37,992 nucleotides of DNA, from positions 1 to 37,992 of IMG/VR virus record IMGVR_UViG_3300007799_000007. The stretch is one strand, 5' to 3'. Position 1 is the first letter of the stretch; every line of letters begins with the position of its first letter. A program made the position numbers and the translations under genes. This document shows, piece by piece, positions 24,684-31,350 of the stretch. Below the pieces are notes generated by a model. The model did no database searches. It was not told the origin of the DNA and saw only the letters and a program-made list of their open reading frames with translations. The DNA is from a virus.

Positions 24684-25022
24684 CAAAACGAAATAAAATT
24701 TAGAGCGTTTGATGATGGAAAAATGTTATCAATGCCAATCAGTAGCAATTACGGTATAGGTCGTTTTTTTGGCTTTCTCAGAGAAGATGCAGTAATTATG
24801 CAATTCACAGGCTTAAAAGACAAAAACGGCAAAGAAATTTACGAAGGCGACATTGTACAAAGAGGTGTAATTACATTTAGCCGCGGCAAGTTTCAAGGGA
24901 CTTATTTTGATAGCACGGGAGATTTGGCAGAGGATTGGGAAGATGATTTGTTTCAAGAAAAAAACATTGAAGTAAAAGGTAATATTTACGAAAACCCAGA
25001 ATTGCTGGTGGATTCTTTTTAG
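24681..25022 (+). CDS. YopX-family protein
   Basis: A 113-residue protein matching the YopX family seen in many phages: NEIKFRAFDDGKML at the start, VIMQFTGLKDKNGKEIYEGDIVQ (about residues 38-60) as the diagnostic core, and EVKGNIYENPELL at the end. Its function is unknown. It is preceded by the repeated A-rich leader and followed by an intrinsic terminator, so it may form an independent accessory unit before the head genes. Confidence 0.88.
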   Translation: MQNEIKFRAFDDGKMLSMPISSNYGIGRFFGFLREDAVIMQFTGLKDKNGKEIYEGDIVQRGVITFSRGKFQGTYFDSTGDLAEDWEDDLFQEKNIEVKGNIYENPELLVDSF

Positions 25023-25036
25023 CCTGCCAACTCACT

Positions 25037-25064
25037 AAAGCCTTTCAGCAATGGAGGGCTTTTT
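25037..25064 (+). terminator. Intrinsic terminator after the YopX gene
   Basis: A 10-bp stem (25037-25046 with 25053-25062, G-U pairs allowed) built on AAAGCC/GGCTTT, with a 6-nt loop and a T-run. It separates the accessory genes from the head genes. Confidence 0.75.
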
Positions 25065-25069
25065 AATTT

Positions 25070-25077
25070 TACCTTTA
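25070..25077 (+). promoter_or_regulatory. Promoter-like box TACCTTTA abutting the minor head start
   Basis: Seven of eight positions agree with the TACCTTTG form of the -7 box seen at 5562. The spacing to the ATG at 25082 is again 4 bp, implying a leaderless transcript after the terminator at 25037. Confidence 0.4.
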
Positions 25078-25081
25078 CCGC

Positions 25082-25996
25082 ATGGCAACATTTGAAGAAC
25101 TTGTAAAGCAGAAGATTGAAATCCTAGAAAACAGCCCGGAAAGATTTTCCTCCAGCGTGGAAAAGGCGCAGTTGAAGCTATGGAGTAAGATAGAAAAGCA
25201 ATTTGATAAGCTGCAAACAAAGGGCGGCAAAGTAGTTCAGAATAGTAAAAACCTTGCCCTAATAAACACAATAGTAAAGAGGCTAGGCGTTCTTATTTCT
25301 ACGGGCGACTACATCAAAGCCGTCCAGTCGTTTCTCGGTGAATACGATCAATCCGCAAGGATCAGCGACGACCTCGTTAAAACATTGGATAAGGCCTTTG
25401 TTCCTAATGCCTTTGCAAAACAAATACAGTCGCTCTACAGGGAGGCCGCAATAGATCAGCTATTTACTAATCCATCGTCCAACACTCAAACATCGTTACG
25501 GGCAAACCTAATCAGCTCAATTAGCTCAGGTGCAACATTCGCTCAAACGGTTAACTCAGCGCGTGAGATAGTGCAGGGAGGCCCGGACACAGATGGAAGG
25601 ATGCTTGCAAATATTAAGACGGTAGCGATCACCTCGATTGCCGTTTCAGACGCCGGTTATTCTGCTGCAATAAATAACCAAATCGTAGCCGAATGGTTCA
25701 GATATGTAGGTGGGACGATTGAAACCACACGCCCGTTTTGCCAACAAAGGAACGGCAAATACTACCACCGAAAAGAAATAGAAGCATGGGGAGCCGGGAA
25801 AGAATCCGGCGGCGCAGGAGCGATAAACGACGAGGGTAAATGGTACGGGCAGATTGAAGGCACAACGGCATCAACGATATTCACCAATCGCGGCGGCTGG
25901 AACTGTAGGCATTTTATTGTGGCCGTCCCGATCTCATCCGTACCGCCGGAAGTGATCCAACGGGCAATAGATGAAGGCTTTTTTAAGGCTGATTGA
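25082..25996 (+). CDS. Minor head protein with Mu gpF-like C-terminal domain
   Basis: A 304-residue protein. The N-terminal two-thirds is helical. The C-terminal part (about residues 205-290) has EWFRYVGGTIETTRPFCQQRNGK, then WYGQ, then RGGWNCRHFIVAVP, the R-x-FC...NG...GG-W-x-CRH pattern of phage Mu F/SPP1 gp7-type minor head proteins. These sit inside or near the portal and aid head assembly. It starts right after a terminator and promoter-like box, as the first gene of the head operon. Confidence 0.8.
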   Translation: MATFEELVKQKIEILENSPERFSSSVEKAQLKLWSKIEKQFDKLQTKGGKVVQNSKNLALINTIVKRLGVLISTGDYIKAVQSFLGEYDQSARISDDLVKTLDKAFVPNAFAKQIQSLYREAAIDQLFTNPSSNTQTSLRANLISSISSGATFAQTVNSAREIVQGGPDTDGRMLANIKTVAITSIAVSDAGYSAAINNQIVAEWFRYVGGTIETTRPFCQQRNGKYYHRKEIEAWGAGKESGGAGAINDEGKWYGQIEGTTASTIFTNRGGWNCRHFIVAVPISSVPPEVIQRAIDEGFFKAD

Positions 25997-26162
25997 CGAA
26001 AGACATTTTACCGTCGCTTATCAGCTTATGGACAAGTGCGATAAGGCGCTCGCGTTTCTTTGCCGATAGCGTGCTTTGCTTGGTAGCAATTAGGTTATAC
26101 TGCTCACCCATGTGAGCAAGCTGTTCGGATGTAAATTCGCCTAAGATCTCTATATTTTCCAT
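25983..26162 (-). CDS. Small hypothetical protein, reverse strand
   Basis: A 59-residue frame read leftwards, starting MENIEILGEFTSEQL, charged and helical, with a basic segment (LSAKKRERLIALVHKLISDGK). It is the only - strand gene within the structural block and ends 14 bp inside the minor head gene. The start at 26162 lies directly after a terminator-like hairpin with eight U. A longer start at 26198 would read through that hairpin. Moderate support; function unknown. Confidence 0.5.
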   Translation of the reverse strand: MENIEILGEFTSEQLAHMGEQYNLIATKQSTLSAKKRERLIALVHKLISDGKMSFVNQP

Positions 26163-26194
26163 AAAAAAAATGGGCGGCACATGACGACCGCCCA
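26163..26194 (-). terminator. Intrinsic terminator touching a start codon
   Basis: On the - strand a 7-bp stem TGGGCGG/CCGCCCA (26194-26188 with 26177-26171) with a 10-nt loop is followed by eight U (26170-26163). The next base is the A of the ATG of the - strand gene. It may act as an attenuator for that gene. Confidence 0.6.
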
Positions 26195-26234
26195 CCACTT
26201 TTAAACCACTTAACCACGGCTAAGGTAAATTATT

Positions 26235-26242
26235 TACATTTG
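26235..26242 (+). promoter_or_regulatory. Promoter -7 box TACATTTG
   Basis: A perfect TAnnTTTG match, 7 bp before the ATG at 26250 and about 160 bp before the scaffold gene. It faces away from the - strand gene, so the 26195-26250 interval is a divergent control region. Confidence 0.45.
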
Positions 26243-26249
26243 CAAACAC

Positions 26250-26504
26250 ATGAGCCAAGTAATTCTCATCAACTTTAATTCTCAGAAGGTCGAAATTACG
26301 ACAGCCGAAAAGGGATTGATCTTTAAATTATTTGGATTTACTGATTGCACACCCGACCCAATGCCGGACTTCTTACCTTTATTTCTAACCAACACAAACA
26401 CAAATGGCGTTAACAGCAGAAGAACAATCGCAATTCCTGAAGGACTTCACCGGGATAGACCCGGAGGCAATGGAAAGCCTCGAAAAAGCAAAAGAACAAT
26501 TTAA
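26250..26504 (+). CDS. Small ORF overlapping the scaffold gene start
   Basis: An 84-residue frame beginning MSQVILINFNSQKVEITTAE 7 bp after a promoter box. It runs 101 bp into the scaffold gene in another phase. The first 50 residues look protein-like, while the part that overlaps the scaffold gene does not. It may be a leader ORF controlling the scaffold gene, or a small protein with a longer accidental tail. Confidence 0.35.
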   Translation: MSQVILINFNSQKVEITTAEKGLIFKLFGFTDCTPDPMPDFLPLFLTNTNTNGVNSRRTIAIPEGLHRDRPGGNGKPRKSKRTI

Positions 26505-27255
26505 CACTACCTACCTTCCACGGAAGGAAGCCGCAAAAGATCCTGATATTGTTGCGATGGCAGTTGGCAAACTTGCCGGATCGTTAAAGACGACACTGAA
26601 AAGCCTGGCTCCTGATGTTGACTTTTTAAGCCCGGAATTAAAAGACGCAAAGGTTGAAGATTTGGTAAAGGCTTCTTTCGGTTTTAATTCTGAAAAGATC
26701 AAGACGCTGGAGCTGTCACTTAAAACTGCCGGATCAGGTGACGTGACAAAAGTAAAGGACGAATACGAGGGAAAGATCAAAGGGTGGGAGAAAAAATACT
26801 CCGAACTTAACGATCTTCATATCGGCTACAAAACCGAAATGGATACCCGGGTACAAACAATCGCCGAGCAAACCAAGCGGGAAAAGATAGCGAAGGCACA
26901 CGACGACGCATACCGGGCAATACCTTTTAAGGCCGAACTGAAGGAAGATAAAATATTTCAGGCTGGATTTGCCGCAAGTGTCGCACAGGTCTACGGCCAG
27001 GAAATCGGCGACGACGAAAAGGTATACGCACTCAAAGAAGGCAAGCGGATCAGTTCTAAGAAATCAGCGCAGAACTTCATGGAGTGGGGCGAGGCTTTGG
27101 AAATATTCGCAACAGAGAACGGAAAGATTGCCGGAAACCCGGTGGGAGGAAGGCCGCTACCATTTGTACCACCGCCAGCACCGGGACAGCCAACGGTTCC
27201 CAATTCGCCTGACGCTATCCATGCGGCGAGGCTGGCAAACAGATCGACGATGTAA
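26404..27255 (+). CDS. Capsid scaffolding-like protein
   Basis: A 283-residue protein upstream of the major capsid gene. It is rich in Lys, Glu and Ala, has a long predicted coiled coil (about residues 95-165, with SEKIKTLELSLKTAG and KDEYEGKIKGWEKKYSEL) and a Pro-rich C-terminus (PPPAPGQPTVPNSPD). Composition and position match phage scaffold proteins (GP20-like), which shape the procapsid and then leave. No protease domain is seen. The gene is followed immediately by a strong terminator. Confidence 0.65.
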   Translation: MALTAEEQSQFLKDFTGIDPEAMESLEKAKEQFNTTYLPRKEAAKDPDIVAMAVGKLAGSLKTTLKSLAPDVDFLSPELKDAKVEDLVKASFGFNSEKIKTLELSLKTAGSGDVTKVKDEYEGKIKGWEKKYSELNDLHIGYKTEMDTRVQTIAEQTKREKIAKAHDDAYRAIPFKAELKEDKIFQAGFAASVAQVYGQEIGDDEKVYALKEGKRISSKKSAQNFMEWGEALEIFATENGKIAGNPVGGRPLPFVPPPAPGQPTVPNSPDAIHAARLANRSTM

Positions 27256-27261
27256 TTTTAG

Positions 27262-27289
27262 GCCCGGTAATAATTTACCGGGCTTTTTT
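27262..27289 (+). terminator. Strong intrinsic terminator after the scaffold gene
   Basis: A perfect 9-bp stem GCCCGGTAA/TTACCGGGC (27262-27270, 27275-27283) with a 4-nt loop TAAT and six T. Confidence 0.9.
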
Positions 27290-27341
27290 ATTGTTCATTA
27301 TCAACACGTTATAAAATAAATACAAATAATGTTTGAATAAG

Positions 27342-27372
27342 TTTGCAGAATCAAAAGGAAGGTGTATCTTCG
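27342..27372 (+). promoter_or_regulatory. Bacteroidota-type promoter TTTG-N19-TATCTTCG
   Basis: TTTG at 27342-27345 and TATCTTCG at 27365-27372 are exactly 19 bp apart, the canonical spacing for the Bacteroidota primary sigma factor. The -7 box differs from consensus at one position. It drives the small gene at 27416 after a strong terminator. Confidence 0.65.
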
Positions 27373-27415
27373 TATAGTTGAAAGCAATTAAGCGCAACGA
27401 TAAAAAACAAACAAA

Positions 27416-27694
27416 ATGAAAAAGTTCTATTTATTTCAAAACATAGGCGTTGCAGAAAGATTTTTTTGCGGTAACATTTACGAAAATTTACCAACGGATC
27501 GTATTAAATATCACGGGGAATCAATGATGTTTAAAGATTGTTGCGAAGAGGGCATTTGCAAAGAGTTTGACAGTAGAAAAGAAGCTAATCAATACAGCTT
27601 TATGGAACAAGAATCAATGGAAGATTCAAATAATTACGCAAATCAAGCAATGCGTGATGAGGAAATATATGGATGCGAGGGTGTAGATTGTTAG
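27416..27694 (+). CDS. Small acidic Cys-containing protein
   Basis: A 92-residue protein with a beta-like start (KKFYLFQNIGVAERFFCGNIY), a Cys cluster (DCCEEGICKEF, about residues 41-51) and an acidic C-terminus ending GCEGVDC. No family is recognised. It has its own promoter and the A-rich AAAACAAACAAAATG leader, and behaves as an independent cassette between scaffold and capsid genes. Confidence 0.55.
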   Translation: MKKFYLFQNIGVAERFFCGNIYENLPTDRIKYHGESMMFKDCCEEGICKEFDSRKEANQYSFMEQESMEDSNNYANQAMRDEEIYGCEGVDC

Positions 27695-27695
27695 T

Positions 27696-27887
27696 ATGAA
27701 AAAAGAAACAAAAAGGGGCGGCATCCGGCAAGGTTCGGGTGCCAAACCGAAATACAACGAGGAAACAAAAACGGTTTCCTTCCGTTGCCCGGTATCGAAG
27801 ATTGATGAACTAAAGGCAACCGTCAAAGATAAGCTGTCGGACTGGTCACTAAAATAACAGCCAAAAGTTTCCGCGGCCTTTTTTGAT
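27696..27887 (+). CDS. GGxRxGSGxKPKY-type small protein
   Basis: A 63-codon frame starting 1 bp after the previous stop. Its core, KRGGIRQGSGAKPKYNEETK, then TVSFRCPVSKIDELKATVKD, matches a small protein family widespread in Bacteroidota (GGxRxGAGxKPKYGEETKTVSFRVP), thought to be a small DNA-binding or regulatory protein of ribbon-helix-helix type. The C-terminus after KDKL is less typical. Confidence 0.6.
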
Positions 27888-27897
27888 TAAAATAATT

Positions 27898-27905
27898 ATA
27901 TTTGC
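27898..27905 (+). promoter_or_regulatory. Promoter -7 box TATATTTG for the major capsid gene
   Basis: A perfect TAnnTTTG match, 110 bp before the capsid ATG. The leader contains a hairpin TCTCG/CGAGA (27936-27940, 27952-27956). A long leader and own promoter fit a highly expressed capsid gene. Confidence 0.5.
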
Positions 27906-28014
27906 GGCGACTAAAAGCACAATGTTGCCTTTTATCTCGACGGCATTAAACGAGAATTGTTGGCCAAACCTTCAGCCAGAATAGCAAGAAGGACACCCAT
28001 AATTCCTTTTAATA

Positions 28015-29085
28015 ATGTCAATCTTCTCAGACTTAATTGACTGTCCCAACCTGCTCGTTAACGTCGATCAGGCTTTCTCAAGGCCCGGCGTAATTCAAGA
28101 GCCGCTCCCATTTTTGCAATACGTTCTATCAAACACCATGCGTGAAGGGCTATCACTAGCGATGCTTCCCGGTGATGCTCACGTGCGTACGGTTCAGGTT
28201 AAATACGTTCAGCGATTGAACGAAACAACTGTGCAGGCAAACGTTCCGAATCCAAACTGCTCTCCAGGGGTAGTGTACAAGGAAAAGTCCACAACTTACG
28301 ACATGGACACCTCGGTAAACTTCGGCGTTGGATTTCGCTGGAGCATTAAAGACTTCCAACGGATCTGCGGCGGTACACCTCAAATCATATTTGATATGAT
28401 TGCCAAGCTAGGTGATGCACTTGATCGTAAAGTAGCTACCAGTTTTGCCAATAAAGTCGTTACAAACCACATTGGAAATTGGGCGCGCGATACGCAGAAC
28501 TATAACGGTACTGTTGTAACCCAGCCGACTTTAAATGTGGCCACCAAACTGGCGAACGGAAACACCGATCCAACGCTTTACGAAGTGGTACGCAGGGCAA
28601 TGGCTGTCAGCGGCTACGGTTCGGCAGCGGTATTCACCGATCAGACGCTCCTTCAGTATGCTAACAATGCAGTTACTGGATGTTGCGTTAACGATTTGGG
28701 TTATGACCTTGCAGCTCAACTGGCGAGATACGGAATCGTATTCACATGGGATCGCAGGATTGAAACAGCGTTGAAGCTGCTTAACCCTGATGGAAATGGT
28801 TTAATGGTAGCGCCGGGATCACTTGCAGCGGTATCATTTACTCAGGCAGAATGGAAAAACGGCGTTCCACTTGCAACAGAAGGCGGTAACTACTTCTACA
28901 CGTCGGTATTTACTCCTGCGGGATTAAAGGCAGACCTTACGTTTAAGGACGACTGCGGTGATGTTGTTTTAAACATGGTTGTTACGACCGATATCTTCGG
29001 AATGCCGGACGATTTGTACTCGAATGAGGATGTGTATTCAGGCATCGTTGGTGTTAACAAGATAACGGTTACCAACCCTTCCTAA
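28015..29085 (+). CDS. Major capsid protein
   Basis: A 356-residue protein placed after the scaffold-like gene, with its own promoter and leader. N-terminal SDLIDCPNLLVNVDQAFSRPGVIQE precedes an alpha/beta body with LGDALDRKVATSFANKV (spine-helix-like), a loop with LYEVVRRAMAVSGYGSAAVF, and a C-terminal part with AWKNGVP-like and TSVFTPAGLKADLTFKDDCGD. The pattern fits HK97-fold capsid proteins in general, although no signature is diagnostic. No protease gene is nearby. The orphan C-terminal-like fragment at 29085-29162 follows directly. Confidence 0.75.
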   Translation: MSIFSDLIDCPNLLVNVDQAFSRPGVIQEPLPFLQYVLSNTMREGLSLAMLPGDAHVRTVQVKYVQRLNETTVQANVPNPNCSPGVVYKEKSTTYDMDTSVNFGVGFRWSIKDFQRICGGTPQIIFDMIAKLGDALDRKVATSFANKVVTNHIGNWARDTQNYNGTVVTQPTLNVATKLANGNTDPTLYEVVRRAMAVSGYGSAAVFTDQTLLQYANNAVTGCCVNDLGYDLAAQLARYGIVFTWDRRIETALKLLNPDGNGLMVAPGSLAAVSFTQAEWKNGVPLATEGGNYFYTSVFTPAGLKADLTFKDDCGDVVLNMVVTTDIFGMPDDLYSNEDVYSGIVGVNKITVTNPS

Positions 29086-29162
29086 TCGGGATTCAGAAAC
29101 TATTTGAATCAGGAGCAGAGTTCCTTTTTGAGTCCGGAATACCATTTCTGTTCAATCATTAA
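29085..29162 (+). pseudogene. Orphan FESGxxFLFESGIxFLFN fragment
   Basis: In the -1 phase after the capsid stop, a start-less frame encodes KLFESGAEFLFESGIPFLFN before its stop. The end of the tail gene at 15035-16639 encodes FESGNAFLFESGIRFLFN. The two DNA stretches are also similar. It is probably a duplicated or left-over gene 3' end. A frameshifted capsid extension is conceivable, but no proper slippery site precedes it. Confidence 0.55.
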
Positions 29163-29166
29163 TATT

Positions 29167-29195
29167 GCACCGGGCATATTTGTCCGGTGCTTTTT
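29167..29195 (+). terminator. Strong intrinsic terminator after the capsid gene
   Basis: A perfect 7-bp stem GCACCGG/CCGGTGC (29167-29173, 29184-29190) with a 10-nt loop and TTTTT. It ends only 12 bp before the ATG at 29208 with no promoter box in between. Confidence 0.88.
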
Positions 29196-29207
29196 AACAC
29201 CCAATGT

Positions 29208-30212
29208 ATGTGCTTTGAAACGCTGATAGGAATTAAAGAATGTGGTGAGCCAGAACCGAAATCAAAACTTTATGTGGACGATTACGGCATCACCATTTCC
29301 CAATTAGATCAGCTATACACGAGCGACTATCCAACCGGATTGCTCCTTTTTAAATCCAAAAGAAAGGCGGCAGGCGAACTGATTTCTTCACTTGTAAATA
29401 ATCAGCTTGCATCATGGATGAAGGCTGATACGATTATAGATAATTCAAAAATAGGCTTCATTGAAAACAACCTTTCCCCTTACGATCCGGCTTTGGGCGC
29501 GGGTATTTACGTAGGTGTTTCACAACGGCTATACAACAGGGATTCATTCGTTTATATCTTTAACTCGAACGTCTTTCTTTCCGCTGATGTAAATGTGGAA
29601 GTTGAGTTAAAAATCGTTGATCTTAACTTGAATAAGGTTATTGATACGATAACAATTAACACCAACGAGAATACCATTATTGACAAAGAATACTTTTCCA
29701 ACCGGAACGATTTATATATCGGCATTATGTATGAAAGTACATTTGCCGCTCAACGAACAATTTTAAGGGAGGGGTATTGTGGTTCCTGTAACGGGAAAAA
29801 TGCACCCGTTAATCATAATCAATTCGTTACGATTCAGGGGATAAAAGGAAGTATTGCCGGGGAAGTATTTTCCGATTTGCAGGGCTATGCATACACGGGA
29901 GGCTTGCAGATTAACTACGCGGTAAACTGCGATAGGAAGGCGTGGATTTGCAGCAACTCTAAACTGTTTGCGCTCGCCCATATCTTTAAGACTAACGCTT
30001 TACTTATGCAGTTCGCACAATTTGAAAGCGTAAACGAGAGGGCAAATACTCAGGTAACAATTAATGCAGAGGCGGCAAAGTTACGTGAGGATTTCTACAC
30101 CGATCAGTTCAATAAGCAAATGACGACGGTATTATCGAACATGAGGATGCCAAAGGATAGCTATTGTTTCCGGTGTAATGAGAATCTGAAATACAGTTCT
30201 ATGATACCATGA
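29208..30212 (+). CDS. Structural protein after the capsid gene (head-tail candidate)
   Basis: A 334-residue protein starting MCFETLIGIKECG. A GTG at 29187 lies inside the terminator stem and is unlikely. The first half has helices (LLLFKSKRKAAGELISSL) and a beta segment (VELKIVDLNLNKVIDTITIN). The second half has two CxxC-type pairs (YCGSCNG and CFRCNEN near the C-terminus), perhaps a zinc site. Position between capsid and connector genes suggests head completion or neck; no family recognised. Confidence 0.55.
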   Translation: MCFETLIGIKECGEPEPKSKLYVDDYGITISQLDQLYTSDYPTGLLLFKSKRKAAGELISSLVNNQLASWMKADTIIDNSKIGFIENNLSPYDPALGAGIYVGVSQRLYNRDSFVYIFNSNVFLSADVNVEVELKIVDLNLNKVIDTITINTNENTIIDKEYFSNRNDLYIGIMYESTFAAQRTILREGYCGSCNGKNAPVNHNQFVTIQGIKGSIAGEVFSDLQGYAYTGGLQINYAVNCDRKAWICSNSKLFALAHIFKTNALLMQFAQFESVNERANTQVTINAEAAKLREDFYTDQFNKQMTTVLSNMRMPKDSYCFRCNENLKYSSMIP

Positions 30213-30787
30213 CAATCGCGGAATATAAATCGAGCCTAACGTCAAAGCTGGAAAATCTAATTCAGAACTTCGTGCCATTGCGCGAGGCGATGAGTGATTA
30301 TGTTGCCGATTCATCTGTTAGGATATGGGATCAACATGAAAATTCAGCAGGCGACGATCTGCTTTCGTATTCGCCGTATTCAAAAACTCCTATTTATGTT
30401 TCCAAAGTTTTGTTTCCATCTGTTGGCACTAACATCGGAAAGAAGGGCAAGATTGTTAAGAATCAATCGAAGTCAACTACAAACGTAGGGGCGCGAAATA
30501 TTGAGATCAAATCGGCTTACTTGCCTGGTGGTTACGCAGAACTAAAAAAGGCGTTAAGCAATAGGCCTCCGCTTGAATTGTTCGGTGTTTTAAAAGCCGA
30601 TTGGGCAAATGCGCAAATCGAGGTCAAAGGATCAAAGGCAACGGTCGCATTAAAGAATGAGGTCAATATCGGCAAGACTGAAGGACTGATAAAAAAATAT
30701 GGAAGATTCTTTTCCCCGAAGCGAAGTGAGCTTGATAAAATAAAAGAAACGATCAGGATTGGAACTATTAAAGCATTGAACGCATGA
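30209..30787 (+). CDS. Putative head-tail connector or tail completion protein
   Basis: A 192-residue protein. It is helical at the N-terminus, then GYAELKKALSNRPPLELFGVLKADW and a late KKYGRFFSPKRSELDKI, resembling small morphogenesis proteins (HK97 gp10-like) where a GG-x-Y/W-x-x-L and a final F-P/F-x-P element recur. It is coupled by 4-bp overlaps to both neighbours. Function assigned by pattern and context. Confidence 0.5.
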   Translation: MTIAEYKSSLTSKLENLIQNFVPLREAMSDYVADSSVRIWDQHENSAGDDLLSYSPYSKTPIYVSKVLFPSVGTNIGKKGKIVKNQSKSTTNVGARNIEIKSAYLPGGYAELKKALSNRPPLELFGVLKADWANAQIEVKGSKATVALKNEVNIGKTEGLIKKYGRFFSPKRSELDKIKETIRIGTIKALNA

Positions 30788-31350
30788 CGATATTAAAATC
30801 AATTATCGACGTTTTAAACGCTAAAATATTGGCAACGAATATCGTTACAAAGGCGTTTGGCATTGCTGTCAAATTAGACCGTTTAAAGGACAAAGCAGAC
30901 TACGGTATTTATATCGGAGCTGGTCAATTAGAGCCTGTGACAGACTTTGATAATTGGATTGGGCAATCTTTCTGGATTAAAAACGGATCACCTGCGATCA
31001 ACCCTAGTGATGCCTCACGCGCGCAATCCTCCTGCGATAACAGTTCGGACTATTCATATCCGATGCGATTGGTTGCCGTCGCGAAGAAAGACAGTTTGCC
31101 GTGTGATAATTACATAGCTTCTGATGCAATCGCGCAGACGTTTATTAAAAGACTTACGGGGCGTTACAACCCAAACGAATTGGGTATTTCGTCAACGTTT
31201 GCCGCCATTAATGCGCGGGAGTATACGGACGAGTTTCCTAATTTAATCCTGCCGTATACGCTTGCGTTGGCAGTAATTGACTTTAATTTTAACATAACAA
31301 TTCCGAATAATTGCATACCGGATTTGTGTCAAACTGAAAACTATGGGTGA
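30784..31350 (+). CDS. Putative neck or tail terminator protein
   Basis: A 188-residue alpha/beta protein. The order connector, this gene, then fibre suggests a neck or tail terminator protein. Visible elements are the helix ILKSIIDVLNAKILATNIV, DYGIYIGAGQLEPVTDF, and a long C-terminal strand LPYTLALAVIDFNFNITIP. Several Cys lie in the second half. Overlaps are 4 bp upstream and 8 bp downstream. Low certainty about the exact role. Confidence 0.45.
   Translation: MTILKSIIDVLNAKILATNIVTKAFGIAVKLDRLKDKADYGIYIGAGQLEPVTDFDNWIGQSFWIKNGSPAINPSDASRAQSSCDNSSDYSYPMRLVAVAKKDSLPCDNYIASDAIAQTFIKRLTGRYNPNELGISSTFAAINAREYTDEFPNLILPYTLALAVIDFNFNITIPNNCIPDLCQTENYG

Noticed and set aside
29071-29085. Slippery site at the capsid stop (C-CCT-TCC)
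   Set aside because: Only the P-site tRNA would re-pair well after slipping; the A-site codon would mismatch, so programmed frameshifting is not supported by sequence alone.
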